Positions 35,681 through 50,300 of a stretch of 64,000 bases of DNA are shown one piece after another. The stretch is from assembly GCA_947650365.1 (NCBI GenBank), contig OX393550.1, forward strand, positions 121,522,374 through 121,586,373, given 5' to 3'. This DNA comes from Chamaelirium japonicum (lineage: Eukaryota > Streptophyta > Magnoliopsida > Liliales > Melanthiaceae). Under the pieces are notes generated by a model. It saw only the letters and a program-made list of their open reading frames with translations. It had not been told where the DNA came from and did not search any database. The position numbers and the translations under genes were made by a program. How positions within the stretch are numbered: the stretch's first letter is position 1; every line of letters begins with the position of its first letter.

Positions 35681-35704
35681 ACGAATGAATTAGAATGGAT
35701 CGTA
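35657..35704. repeat. 48-bp perfect palindrome at strand switch
   Basis: 24 bases followed by their exact reverse complement, no spacer, centred between 35680 and 35681 within a CGTACG core. Each arm is just over one monomer. Confidence 0.95.
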
Positions 35705-36579
35705 TGAATGAATTAGAATGGATCGTACGAATGAATAAGAATGGATTGACTTAGAATGAATCGTACGAATGAATTAGAATGAATCATACCGTACGAATGA
35801 ATTATAATGGATCATACGAAGGAATTAGAATGGATCGTACGAATGAATTAGAGTGGATCGTACGAATGAATTAGAATGGATCGTACGAAGGAATTAGAAT
35901 GGATCGTACGAAGGAATTAGAATGGATAGTACGAATGAATTAGAATGGATACCTTCGTGCAAATGAATTAGAATGGATCGTACGAATGAGTAAGAATGGA
36001 TCGTACGAATGAAATAGAATGGATCGTATGAATGAATTAGAATGGATCGTGCGAATAAATTAGAATGGATACATTCGTGCAAATGAATTAGAATGGATCG
36101 TATGAATGAATTAGATTGGATCGTATGAATGAATTAGAATGGATCGTGCGAAAGAATTAGAATGGATCGTACGAATGAATTAGAATGGATCGTTTGAATG
36201 AATTAGAATAGATCGTACTTATGAATTAGAATGGGTCATACGAATGAAATAGAATGGATCGTATGAAGGAATTAGAAAGGATCGTACAAACGAATTAGAA
36301 TGGATCGTATGAATGAAATAGAATAGATCGTACGAATGAATTAGAATGGATCGTATGAATGAATTAGATTGGATCGTATGAATGAATTAGAATGGATTGT
36401 ACAAATGAAATTGAATAGATCGTACGAATGAATTAGAATGGATCGTGCGAATGAATTAGAATGGGTCGTACGAATGAATTAGAATGGATCTACGAATGAA
36501 TTAGAATGGACACATTCGTGCAAAAGAAGTAGAATGGATTGTATGAATGAATTAGAATGGATCGTACGAATGAATTAGA
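35681..36579 (-). repeat. satellite block 20 (minus orientation)
   Basis: Inverted monomers, including a copy of the ACTTATGAATTAGAATGGG series also seen at 23301 and 23683. It ends at a class F junction, GAATTAGACGTACGATCC (36573-36590). Confidence 0.9.
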
Positions 36580-36900
36580 CGTACGATCCATTCTAATTCA
36601 TTCGTACAATCTATTCTAATTCATTCGTACGATCCATTCTAATTTATTCGTACAATCCATTCTAATTCATTCGCACGAATGTTACCATTCTAATTCATTC
36701 GTACGATCCATTCTAATTCATTCGTATAATCCATTCTAATTCATTCGTACGATCCATTCTAATTCCTTCGTACGAATGTATCTACTCTAATTCATTCATA
36801 CGATCCATTCTAATTCATTCGCACGATCCATTCTAATTCATACGTACGATCCATTCTAATTCATTCATATGATCCATTCTAATTCATTCGTACGATCCAT
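36519..36900. repeat. class F junction module, copy 1
   Basis: From GTGCAAAAGAAGTAG across the strand switch at 36579 to about 36900, matching 54812-55193 at an exact offset of 18,293 bp. Shared rare units are TTCGTACGAATGTATCTACT and CATACGTACGATCC. Confidence 0.85.
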
Positions 36901-39900
36901 TCTAATTCATTCGCACGATCTATTCTAATTCTTTCATATAATCCATTCTATTTCTTTCGTACGATCCATTCTAATTCATTCGAAAGATCCATTCAAATTC
37001 ATTCATAAGATCCAATCTAATTTATTCATACGATCCATTCAAATTCATTAATACGATCCAATCTAATTCATTCATACGATCCATTCTAATTCCTTCGTAC
37101 GATCCATTCTAATTCATGCGATTCATTCTAATTCATTCGTATGATCCATTCTAATTCATTCGTACGATCCATTCTAATTCATTCGTACGATCCATTCTAA
37201 TTCATTCGCACGATCCATTCTAATTCATTCATACGATCCAATCTAATTCATTCATACGATCCATTTTAATTCATTCGCACGAATGTATCCATTCTAATTC
37301 ATTCGCACGATCCATTCTAATTCATTCATACAATCCATTCTAATTCTTTCATATGATCCATTCTAATTCATTCACACGATCCATTCTTACTCATTCGTCC
37401 GATCCATTCTAATTCATTCGCACGATCCATTCTAATTCATTAATACGATCCATTCTAATTCATTCGTACGATCCATTCTAATTCATTCGTACGATTCATT
37501 CTAATTCAATCCATTCTAATTCATTCGTACGATCCATTCTTACTCATTCGTACGATCCATTCTAATTCATTCGCACGAATGAATCCATTCTAATTCATTC
37601 GTATGATCCATTCTAATTCATTCGCATGAATGTATCCATTCTAATTCATTCGTACGATCCTTTCTATCTCATTCGTACAATCCATTCTATTTCATTCATA
37701 TGATCCATTCTAATTCATTCGCACGAATGTATCCATTCTAATTCATTCGTACGATCCATTCTAATTCATTCGCACGATCCATTCTAATTCATTCATACAA
37801 TCCATTCTAATTCTTTTGCACGAATGTATCCATTCTAATTCATTCGTTCGATCCATTCTAATTCATTCATACGATCCATTCTAATTCATTCGCACGATCC
37901 ATTCTAATTCATTAATACGATCCATTCTAATTCATTCATACGATCCATTCTAATTCATTTGTACGAATGTATCCACTCTAATTCATTCAATGTATCCACT
38001 CTAATTCATTCATACGATCCATTCTAATTCCTTCGTACGATCCATTCTATTTCATTCGTATGATCCATTCTATTTCATTCATATAATCCATTCTAATTCA
38101 TTCGCACGATCCATTCTAATTCATTCATACGATCCATTCTAATTTATTCGTATGATCCATTCTAATTCATTCGTTCGATCCATTCTAATTTTTTCACACG
38201 ATCCATTCTAATTCATTCATACTATCCATTCTTACTCATTCGTACGATCCATTCTAATTCATTCGCACGATCCATTCTAATTCATTCATACGATTCATTC
38301 TTCCTCATTCGTACGATCCATTCTAATTCATTCGCACGATCCATTCTAATTCATCCGTACGATCCATTCTATTTCATTCGTACGATCCATTCTTACTCAT
38401 TCGTATGATCCATTCTAATTCATTCGCACGAATGTATCCATTCTAATTCATTCGTACGATCCATTCTAATTCACTCATACGATCCATTCTAATTCTACGA
38501 TCCATTCTTACTCATTCGTATTATCCATTTTAATTCATTCACATGAATGTATCAACTCTAATTCATTCGTATGATCCATTCTAATTCATTCGCACGAATG
38601 TATCCATTCTAATTCATTCGTACGATCCATTCTAATTCATTCGCACGATCCATTCTAATTCATTCATACAATCCATTCTAATTCTTTTGCATGAATGTAT
38701 CCATTCTAATTCATTCGTTCGATCCATTCTAATTCATTCGTACGATCCATTCTAATTCATTCGCACGATCCATTCTAATTCATTCGTACGATCCATTCTA
38801 ATTCATTCGTACGATCCATTCTAATTCATTCGCACAATCTATTCTAATTCATTCGTACGATCCATTCTAATTCATTCGCACGATCCATTCTAATTCATTC
38901 ATACGATCCATTCTGTTTCATTCGTACGATCCATTCTTACTCGTTCGTACGATCCATTCTAATTCATTCGCACAATCTATTCTAATTCATTAGTACGATC
39001 AATTCTAATTCATTCGTACGATCCATTCTAATTCATTAGCACGATCCAAATTCATTTATCCGTACGATCTATTCTATTTCATTCGTACGATCCATTCTTA
39101 TCGCACGATCCATTCTAATTCATTCGCACGATTCATTCTCTATTCTAATTCCTTCGTACGATCCATTGTAATTCCTTCGTATCCATTCTAATTCACTCAT
39201 ACGATCCATTCTAATTCATTCATACGATCCATTCTAATTCATTCGCATGAATGTATCCATTCTAATTCATTCGTACGATCCATGCTAATTAATTCGCACA
39301 ATCTATTCTAATTCATTCATACGATCCATCCTAATTCATTCGCACGAATGTATCCATTCTAATTCATTCGTACAATCCATTCTATTTCATTCGTACGATC
39401 CATTCTTACTCATTCGTACGATCCATTCGTATCCATTCTAATTCATTCGTACGATCTATTCTAATTCATTCGTACGATCCATTCTAATTCATTAATACGA
39501 TCCAATCTAATTCTTTCATACGATCCATTCTAATTCATTCGTACGATCCATTCTAATTCATTCGCACGATCCATTCTAATTCATTCGCACGATCCATTCT
39601 AATTCATTCATACGATCCATTCTAATTCATTCGCACGATCCATTCTAATTCATTCGCACAATCCATTCTAATTCATTCGCACGAATGTATCCATTCTAAT
39701 TCATTCGTATGATCCATTCTAATTCATTCACACGATCCATTCTAATTCATTCATACAATCCATTCTATTTCTTTTGCACGAATGTATCCATTCTAATTCA
39801 TTCGTACCATCCATTCTATTTCATTCGTACTATCCATTCTAATTCATTTGTACAATCCATTCTAATTCATTCGCACGATCTATTCGAATTCATTCGCACG

Positions 39901-40367
39901 AATGTATCCACTCTAATTCATTCATACGATCCATTCTAATTCCTTCGTAGGATCCATTCTATTTCATTCGTATGATCCATTCTATTTCATTCATATAATC
40001 CATTCTAATTCATTCGCACGATCCATTCAAATTCATTCATACGATCCATTCTAATTCATTCGTATGATCCATTCTAATTCATTCGTTCGATCCATTCTAA
40101 TTTATTCGCACGATCCATTCTAATTCATTCATATGATCCATTCTTACTCATTCGTACGATCCATTCTAATTCATTCGCACGATCCATTCTAATTCATCCG
40201 TACGATCCATTCTATTTCATTCGTACGATCCATTCTTACTCATTCGTACGATCCATTCTAATTCATTCGCACGAATGTATCCATTCTAATTCATTCGTAC
40301 GATCCATTCTAATTCCTTCGTATAAACCATTCTAATTCCTGCGTACGATCCATTCTAATTACTTTGT
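36580..40367 (+). repeat. satellite block 21 (plus orientation)
   Basis: A long plus-orientation block with varied monomers and a half-unit of HOR-1 at 38963-39524. It ends where TAATTACTTTG meets TACGAATGAG near 40367, with no long palindrome. Confidence 0.92.
38963..39524 (+). repeat. HOR-1 fragment (half unit)
   Basis: Contains CAAATTCATTTATCCGTACG (39047), the doubled CATTCTCTATTC section and ATTCGTATCC (39425), but lacks the 240-bp signature section. Confidence 0.78.
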
Positions 40368-41335
40368 ACGAATGAGTAAGAATGGATCGAACGAATGAGT
40401 AAGAATGGATTGTACGAATAAAATAGAATGGATTGTACGAATGAATTAGAATGGATACATTCGTGCGAATAAATTAGGATGGATCGTATGAATGAATTAG
40501 AATAGATTGTGCGAATGAATTAGAATGGATCATACGAATGAATTAGAATGGATACATTCATACGAATGAATTAGAATGGATCGTATGAATGAATTAGAAT
40601 GGATCGTACGAATGAATTAGAATGGATACATTCGTGCGAATGATTTAGAATGGATCGTACGAATGAATTAGAATAGATTGTGCGAATGAATTAGAATGGA
40701 TCGTATGAATTAGAATTGATCGTACGAATGAATTAGAATAGATTGTGCGAATGAATTAGAATGGATCGTATGAATTAGAATTGATCGTACGAATGAATTA
40801 GAATGGATACATTCGTGCGAATGAATAAAAATGGATCATATGAAGGAATTAGAATGGATCGTACGAATGAATTAGAATGGATCGTACGAATGAATTAGAA
40901 TGGATACATTCGTGCGAATGAATTAGAATGGATCATACGAAGGAATTAGAATGGATCGTACGAATGAATTAGAATGGATCGTACGAATGAATTAGAATGG
41001 ATACATTCGTGCGAATGAATTAGAATGGATTATACGAATGAATTAGAGTTGATACATTCGTGTGAATGAATTAAAATGGATAATACGAATGAGTAAGAAT
41101 GGATCGTAGAATTAGAATGGATCGTATGAATGAATTAGAATGGATACATACGAATGAATTAGAATGGATCGTATGAATGAATTAGAATGGATCGTGCGAA
41201 TGAATTAGAATGGATCGTACGAATGAATTAGAATGGATGGTATGAATGAATTAGAATGGATCGTAGTAATGAATTAGAATGGATCCTACGAATGAATTTG
41301 AATAGATTGTGCGAATGAATTAGAATGGATCTGGA
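40368..41335 (-). repeat. satellite block 22 (minus orientation)
   Basis: Inverted monomers with a local triplication near 40640-41020 of a GTGCGAATGAATTAG segment ending in GATACATTCG. It ends where GAATGGATC and ATCCATTC flank TGGATCGTGT. Confidence 0.9.
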
Positions 41336-42984
41336 TCGTGTATCCATTCTAATTCATTCGTACGACCCATTCTAATTCATTCGCACGATCCATTCTAATT
41401 CATTCGTACGATCTATTCTATTTAATTCGTACAATCCATTCTAATTCACTTATACGATCCAATCTAATTCATTCATACGATCCATTCTAATTCATTCGTA
41501 CGATCTATTCTATTTCATTCATACGATCCATTCTAATTCGTTTGTACGATCCTTTGTAATTCCTTCGTACGCTCCATTCTATTTCATTCGTATGACCCAT
41601 TCTAATTCATAAGTACGATCCATTCTAATTCATTCGCACGATCCATTCTAATTCATTCATACGATCCAATCTAATTCATCCATACGATCCATTCTAATTC
41701 ATTCGCACGAATGTATCCATTCTAATTCATTCGTACGATCCATTCTAATTCCTTCGTATGATCCATTCTAATTCATTCGTACGGTATGATTCATTCTAAT
41801 TCATTCGTACGATTCATTCTAATTCAATCCATTCTAATTCATTCGTACGATCCATTCTAATTCATTCGTACGATTCATTCTAATTCAATCCATTCTAATT
41901 CATTCGTACGATCCATTCTTACTCATTCGTACGATCCATTCTAATTCATTCACACGAATGAATCCATTCTAATTCATTCGTATGATCCATTCTAATTCAT
42001 TCGCATGAATATATCCATTCTAATTCATTCGGACGATCCATTCTATCTCATTCGTACAATCCATTCTATTTCATTCGTACGATTTATTCTAATTCATTTG
42101 CACGATCCATTCTAATTCATTCGCATGATCCATTCTAATTCATTCGTACGATCGATTCTAATTCATTCATACGATCCATTCTAATTCATTCGCATGAATG
42201 TATCCATTCTAATTTATTCGTACGATCCATTCTAATTCATTCGTACGATCCATTCTATTTCATTCATACGATCCATTCTAATTCATTCGTACGATCCATT
42301 CTAATTCATTCGTACGATTCATTCTAATTCAATACATTCTAATTCATTCGTACGATCCATTCTTACTCATTCGTACGATCCATTCTAATTCATTCGCACG
42401 AATGAATCCATTCTAATTCATTCGCATGAATGTATCCATTCTAATTCATTCGTACGATCCATTCTATCTCATTCGTATAATCCATTCTATTTCATTCGTA
42501 CGATCCATTCTAATTCACTCGCACGATCCATTCTAATTCATTCGCATAATCCATTCTAATTCATTCGTACGATCGATTCTAATTCATTCATATGATCCAT
42601 TCTAATTCATTCGCACGAATGTATCTATTCTAATTCATTCGTACGATCCATTCTAATTCATTCGCACAATCTATTCTAATTCATTAATACGATCCATTCT
42701 AATTTATTCGCACGATCCATTCTAATTCATTCATACGATCCATTCTAATTCATTTATATGATCCATTCTAATTCATTCGCACGATCCATTCTTACTCATT
42801 CGTACGATCCATTCTAATTCATTCGCACGATCCATTCTAATTCATTAATACGATCCATTCTAATTCATTCGCACGATCCATTCTAATTCATTCACACTCA
42901 TACGATCCATTCTAATTCATTCGCACGAATGTATCCTTTCTAATTCATTCGTACGATTCATTCTAATTTAATCCATTTTAATTC
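41336..42984 (+). repeat. satellite block 23 (plus orientation)
   Basis: Plus orientation. Two near-copies of the unit series TTCTTACTC ... GAATGAATCC ... TATCTCATTCG lie near 41900-42080 and 42355-42510. It ends where CCATTTTAAT meets ATTAGAATGG across TC. Confidence 0.91.
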
Positions 42985-45641
42985 ATTAGAATGGATCGTA
43001 TGAATGAAATAGAATGGATCGTACGAATGAATTAGAATGGATCGTACGAATGAATTAGATTGGATCGTACGAATGAATTAGAATGGATCGTGCGAATGAA
43101 TTAGAATGGATCGTACGAATGAATTGGAATGGATACATTTGTGCGAATGAATTAGAATTGATCGTACGAATGAATTGGAATGGATACATTCGTGCGAATG
43201 AATTAGAATGGATCGTATGAATGAATTAGAATGGATCGTTTGAGTGAATGCGAATGGATTGTGCGAATGAATTAGAATGGATTGTACGAATGAATTAGAA
43301 TGGATCGTACGAATGAATTAGAATGGATTGAATTAGAATGAATTAGAATGAATTAGAATGGATACATTCGTGCGAAAGAATTAGAATGGATCGTATGAAT
43401 GAATTAGATTGGATCGTACGAATGAATTAGAATGGATCGTGCTAATGAATTAGAATGGATCGTGCGAATGAATTAGAATGGATCGTGCGAATGAATTAGA
43501 ATGGATCGTACGAATGAATTAGAATGGATCGTACGAATGAATTAGAATGGATCGTACGAATGAATTAGAATGGATCGTACGAAGGAATTAGAATGGATAG
43601 TACGAATGAATTAGAATGGATACCTTCGTGCAAATGAATTAGAATGGATCGTACGAATGAGTAAGAATGGATCGTACGAATGAAATAGAATGGATCGTAT
43701 GAATGAATTAGAATTGATAGTACGAATGAATTAGAATGGATCGTACGAATGAGTAAAAATGGATCGTGCGAATGAATTAGAATGGATCATATGAATGAAT
43801 TAGAATGGATCGTATGAATGAATTAGAATGGATCGTACGAATAAATTAGAATGGATCGTATAAATGAATTAGAATAGATTGTGCGAATGAATTAGAATGG
43901 ATCGTATGAATGAATTAGATTGGATCGTATGAATAAATTAGAATGGATCGTACGAATGAGTAAGAATGGATCGTACGAATGAATTAGAATGGATCGTACG
44001 AATGAATTAGAATGGATACATTCGTGCGAATGAATTAGAATGGATCGTATGAATGAATTAGAATCGATCGTACGAATGAATTAGAATGGATCATGCGAAT
44101 GAATTAGAATGGATCGTGCGAATGAATTAGAATGGATCATACGAACGAAATAGAATGGATTGTACGAATGAGATAGAATGGATCGTACGAATGAATTAGA
44201 ATGGATACATTCATGCGAATGAATTAGAATGGATCATACGAATGAATTAGAATGGATTCATTCGTGCGAATGAATTAGAATGGATCGTACGAATGAGTAA
44301 GAATGGATCGTACGAAGGAATTAGAATGGATAGTACGAATGAATTAGAATTAGAATGAAACGTACGAAAGAATTAGAATAGATCGTATGAATGAATTAAA
44401 ATGGATCGTATGAATGAAATAGAATGGATCGTACGAATGAATTAGAATGGATCGTGCGAATGAATTAGAATGGATCGTACGAATGAATTAGCATGGATCG
44501 TACGAAGGAATTAGTATGGATCGTACGAATGAATTAGAATAGATCGTACGAATGAATTAGAATGGATACGAATGGATCGTACGAATGAGTAAGAATGGAT
44601 CGTACGAATGAAATAGAATGGATCGTACGAATGAATTAGAATGGATTGAATTAGAATGAATGGTACGAATGAATTAGAATGGATCGTACGAATGAATTAG
44701 AATGGATCGTACGAATGAATTAGAATGGATTGAATTAGAATGGATCGTACGATATGAATGGATCGTACGAATGAAATAGAATAGATCGTACGGATAAATG
44801 AATTTGGATCGTACGAATGAACTAGAAAGGATATATTCGTGCGAATGAATTAGAATAGATCGTATGAATGAATTAGATTGGATCGTATTAATGAATTAGA
44901 ATGGATCGTGCGAATGAATTAGAATGGATCGTACGATTGAATTAGAATGGATAGATTCGTGCGAATGAATTTGAATGGATCTTACGAAGGAATTAGAATG
45001 GATCGTACGAAGGAATTAGAATAGATCATACGAAGAAATTAGAATGGATCGTACGAATGAATTAGAATGGATCGTATGAATGAATTAGAATGGATCGTGC
45101 GAATGAATTAAAATAGATCGTATGAATGAAATAGAATGGATCGTATGAATTAGAATGGATCGTACGAATGAAATAGAATGGATCGTACGAATGAATTAGA
45201 ATAGATTGTGCGAATGGATTAGAATGGATCATACGATTGAGTAAGAATGGATTGTACGAATGAAATAGAATAGATCGTACGAATGAATTAGAATGGATCA
45301 TGCTATTGAATTGGAATAGATCGTACGAATGAATTAGAATAGATTGTGCGAATGAATTAGAATGGATCGTACGAATGAATTGGAATGGATACATTCGTGC
45401 GAATGAATTAGAATGGATCGTATGAATGAATTAGAGTGGATACATTCGTACAAATGAATTAGAATGGATCGTACGAATGAATTAGAATGGATACATTCGT
45501 GCGAATGAATTAGAATTGATCATATGAATGAATTAGAATGGATCGTTTGAGTGAATGCGAATGGATCGTGCGAATGAATTAGAATGGATTGTACGAATGA
45601 ATTAGAATGGATCGTACGAATGAATTAGAATGGATACATTC
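42985..45641 (-). repeat. satellite block 24 (minus orientation)
   Basis: Inverted monomers with a partial inverted HOR-1 and the class B module at its right end (CGTTTGAGTGAATG near 45545, junction near 45641). Confidence 0.92.
44759..45456 (-). repeat. HOR-1 inverted fragment
   Basis: Begins near GGATAAATGAATTTGG (44795) and contains the full signature section 45062-45301, ending at CGTACAAATG. The other end of the unit has been replaced by unrelated monomer order. Confidence 0.75.
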
Positions 45642-46772
45642 GTGCGAATCCATTCTATTTCATTCGTACGATCCATTCTAATTCATTCGCACGATCCATT
45701 CTAATTCATTCATACGATCCATTCTAATTCATTCGTACGATCCATTCTAATTCATTCGTACGATCCATTCTAATTCATTCGCACAATCTGTTCTAATTCA
45801 TTCGTACGATCCATTCTAATTCATTCGCACGATCCATTCTAATTCATTCATACGATCCATTCTATTTCATTCGTACGATCCATTCTTACTCATTCGTACG
45901 ATCCATTCTAATTCATTTGCACGAAAGTATCCATTCTAATTCATTCGTACTATCCATTCTAATTCCTTCGTACGATCCATTCTAATTCCTTCGTACGATC
46001 CATTCTAATTCATTCGTACGATCCATTCTAATTCCTTCGTATGATCCATTCTAATTCATTCGTACGGTATGATTCATTCTAATTCATTCGTACGATTCAT
46101 TCTAATTCAATCCATTCTAATTCATTCGTACGATCCATTCTAATTCATTCGTACGATTCATTCTAATTCAATCCATTCTAATTCATTCGTACGATCCATT
46201 CTTACTCATTCGTACGATCCATTCTAATTCATTCGCACGAATGAATCCATTCTAATTCATTCGTATGATCCATTCTAATTCATTCGCATGAATGTATCCA
46301 TTCTAATTCATTCGTACGATCCATTCTATCTCATTCGTACAATCCATTCTATTTCATTTGTACGATCCATTCTAATTCATTCGCACGATCCATTCTAATT
46401 CATTCGCATGATCCATTCTAATTCATTCGTACGATCAATTCTAATTCATTCATACGATCCATTCTAATTCATTCGCACGAATGTATCCATTCTAATTCAT
46501 TCGTACGATCCATTCTAATTCATTCGCACAATCTATTCTAATTCATTCATACGATCTATTCTAATTTATTCGCACGATCCATTCTAATTCATTCATACGA
46601 TCCACTCTAATTCATTCATATGATCCATTCTAATTCATTCGCACGATCCCTTCTTACTCATTCGTACGATCCATTCTAATTCATTCGCACGATCCATTCT
46701 AATTCATTAATACGATCCATTCTAATTCATTCGCATGATCCATTCTAATTCATTCACACTCATATGATCTAT
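45642..46772 (+). repeat. satellite block 25 (plus orientation)
   Basis: Plus half of the third class B module. It ends at CATATGATCTATTGTACGAA near 46772. Confidence 0.9.
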
Positions 46773-46913
46773 TGTACGAATGAAATAGAATGGATCGTAT
46801 GAATGAATTAGAATGCATCGTGCGAATGAATTAGAATGGATCGTACGAATGAATTAGAATAGATAGTGAGAATGAATTAGAATGGATCGTACGAATGAAT
46901 TAGAATGGATCGT
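46773..46913 (-). repeat. satellite block 26 (minus orientation, about 140 bp)
   Basis: Six inverted monomers whose last 43 bases form the left arm of a perfect 86-bp palindrome. Confidence 0.9.
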
Positions 46914-46956
46914 ACGATCCATTCTAATTCATTCGTACGATCCATTCTAATTCATT
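46871..46956. repeat. 86-bp perfect palindrome at strand switch
   Basis: Two arms of 43 bases, exact reverse complements, no spacer, centred between 46913 and 46914 in a CGTACG core. Each arm is almost two monomers. The next pair outward (46870 and 46957, both G) breaks the symmetry. It is the longest perfect palindrome I found in the window. Confidence 0.95.
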
Positions 46957-47190
46957 GCGTACGATCCATTCTAATTCATTCGCACGATCCATTCTAATTC
47001 ATTCGCACGATCCATTCTAATTCATTAGCACGATCCATTCTAATTCATTCGTACGATCTATTCTAATTCATTTATACGATCCAATCTAATTCATTCATAC
47101 GATCCATTCTAATTTTTTCGCACGAATGTATCCTTCCTAATTCATTCGTACGATCCATTCTAATTCATTAGCATGAAAAAACACGATCCA
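46914..47190 (+). repeat. satellite block 27 (plus orientation, about 280 bp)
   Basis: Short plus block ending in the class D junction with the motif GAAAAAACACGATCCACTC. Confidence 0.88.
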
Positions 47191-47195
47191 CTCAC
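47174..47195. repeat. class D junction motif, copy 1
   Basis: GAAAAAACACGATCCACTC, the only A-homopolymer motif in the satellite, placed at a plus-to-minus switch. Other copies are near 54531, 55330 and 56968. Confidence 0.85.
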
Positions 47196-47333
47196 ATACG
47201 AATAAATTAGAATGAATTAGAATGGATTGTGTGAATGAATTAGAATGGATCGTATGAATGAATTAGAATGGATCGTGCGAATGAATTAGAATGGATCGTG
47301 CGAAGGAATTAGAATGGATCGTACGAATGAATT
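47191..47333 (-). repeat. satellite block 28 (minus orientation, about 140 bp)
   Basis: Starts ATACGAATAAATTAG after the class D motif and ends at a class E junction, GAATTCGAATGTATCC. Blocks 36 and 40 have the same bounded structure. Confidence 0.88.
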
Positions 47334-50300
47334 CGAATGTATCCTTTCTAATTCATTCGTACGATCCATTCTAATTCCTTCGTGCGATCCATTCTAATTC
47401 ATTCGTACGATCCATTCTAATTCATCCGCACGATCCATTCTAATTCATTCGTACGATCCATTCTATTTCATTCATACGATCCATTCTAATTCATTCATAC
47501 GATCTATTCTAATTCATTCGTATGATCCATTCTAATTCATTCGCACGATCCATTTTTACTCATTCGTACGATCCATTCTAATTCATTCGTACTATCAATT
47601 CTTTCGCACGAATGTATCCATTATAATTCATTCGTACGATCCATTCTAATTCATTCGCACGATCCATTCTAATTCATTCGCACGATCCATTCTAATTCAT
47701 TCGTACGATCCATTCTAATTCATTCGTACGATCCATTCTAATTCATTCGCACAATCTATTCTAATTTATTCGTACGATCCATTCTAATTCATTCGCACGA
47801 TCCATTCTAATTCATTCATACGATCCATTCTATTTCATTCGTACGATCCATTCTTACTCATTCGTACGATCCATTCTAATTTATTTACACGAAGGTATCC
47901 ATTCTAATTCATTCGTACTATCCAGTCTAATTCCTTCGTACGATCCATTCTAATTCCTTCGTACGATCCATTCTAATTCATTCGTACGATCCATTCTAAT
48001 TCATTCGTACGATCCATTCTAATTCCTTCGTATGATCCATTCTAATTCATTCGTACGGTATGATTCATTCTAATTCATTCGTATGATTCATTCTAATTCA
48101 ATCCATTCTAATTCATTCGTACGATCCATTCTAATTCATTCATACGATCTATCCTAATTCATTCGCACGAATGTATCCATTCTAATTCATTCGTACAATC
48201 CATTCTATTTCATTCGTACGATCCATTCTAATTCATTCGCACAATCTATTCTAATTCATTCATACGATCCATTCTAATTTATTCACACGATCCATTCTAA
48301 TTCATTCATACGATCCATTCTAATTCATTCATATGATCCATTCTAATTCATTCGCATGAATGTATCCATTCTAATTCATTCATACGATCCATTCTATCCC
48401 ATTCGTATAATCCATTCTATTTCATTCGTACGATCCATCCTAATTCATTCGCACGATCCATTCTAATTCATTCGCATGATCCATTCTAATTCATTCGTAC
48501 GATCGATTCTAATTCATTCATACGATCCATTCTAATTCATTCACACGAATGTATCCATTCTAATTCATTCGTACGATCCATTCTAATTCATTCGCACAAT
48601 CTATTCTAATTCATTCATACGATCCATTCTAATTTATTCGCACGATCCATTCTAATTCATTCATACGATCCATTCTAATTCATTCATATGATCCATTCTA
48701 ATTCATTCGCACGATCCATTCTTACTCATTCGTACGATCCATTCTAATTCATTCGCACGATCCATTCTAATTCATTAATACGATCGATTCTAATTCATTC
48801 GCACGATCCATTCTAATTCATTCACACTCATACGATCCATTCTAATTCATTAATACGATCCATTCTAATTTATTCGCACGATCCATTCTAATTCATTCAC
48901 ACTCATACGATCCATTCTAATTCATTCGCACGAATGTATCCTTTCTAATTCATTCGTACGATCCATTCTAATTCATTCACACAATCTATTATAATTCATT
49001 CAAACGATCCATTCTAATTCATTCGTACGATCCATTCTAATTCATTCGTACGATCCATTCTAATTCATTCGCACGATCTATTCTAATTCATTCGTACGAT
49101 CCATTCTAATTCATTCGTACGATCCATTCTAATTCATTTGTACGATCCATTCTAATTCATTCGTACGATCCATTCTAATTCATTCGCACAATCTATTCTA
49201 ATTCATTCGTACGATCCATTCTAATTCATTCGCACGATCCATTCTAATTCATTCATACGATCCATTCTATTTCATTCGTACGATCCATTCTTACTCATTC
49301 GTACGATCTATTCTAATTCATTTGCACGAAGGTATCCATTCTAATTCATTCGTACTATCCATTCTAATTCCTTCGTACGATCCATTCTAATTCCTTCGTA
49401 CGATCCATTCTAATTCATTCGTACGATCCATTCTAATTCCTTCGTATGAACCATTCTAATTCATTTGTACGATATGATTCATTCTAATTCATTCGTACGA
49501 TTCATTCTAATTCAATCCATTCTAATTCATTCGTACGATCCATTCTAATTCATTCGTACGATCCATTCTAATTCATTCATATGATTCATTCTAATTCAAT
49601 CCATTCTAATTCATTCGTACGATCCATTCATACTCATTTGTACGATCCATTCTAATTCATTCGCACGAATGAATCCATTCTAATTCATTCGTATGATCCA
49701 TTCTAATTCATTCGTACGATCCATTCTATCTCATTCGTACAATCCATTCTATTTCATTCGTACGATCCATTCTAATTCATTCGCACGATCCATTCTAATT
49801 CATTCGCATGATCCATTCTAATTCATTCGTATGATCGATTCTAATTCATTCATACGATCCATTCTAATTCATTCGCACGAATGTATCCATTCTAATTCAT
49901 TCGTACGATCCATTCTAATTCATTCGCACAATCTATTCTAATTCATTCATACGATCCATTCTAATTTATTCGCACGATCCATTCTAATTCATTCATACGA
50001 TCCATTCTAATTCATTCAAATGATCCATTCTAATTCATTCGCACGATCCATTCTTACTCATTCGTACGATCCATTCTAATTCATTCGCACGATCCATTCT
50101 AATTCATTAATACGATCCATTCTAATTCGTTCGCACGATCCATTCTAATTCATTCACACTCATACAATCCATTCTAATTCATTCGCATGAATGTATCCTT
50201 TCTAATTCATTCGTACGATCCATTCTAATTTATTCGCACAATCTATTCTAATTCATTCGAACGATCCATTCTAATTCATTCGTACGATCCATTCTAATTC

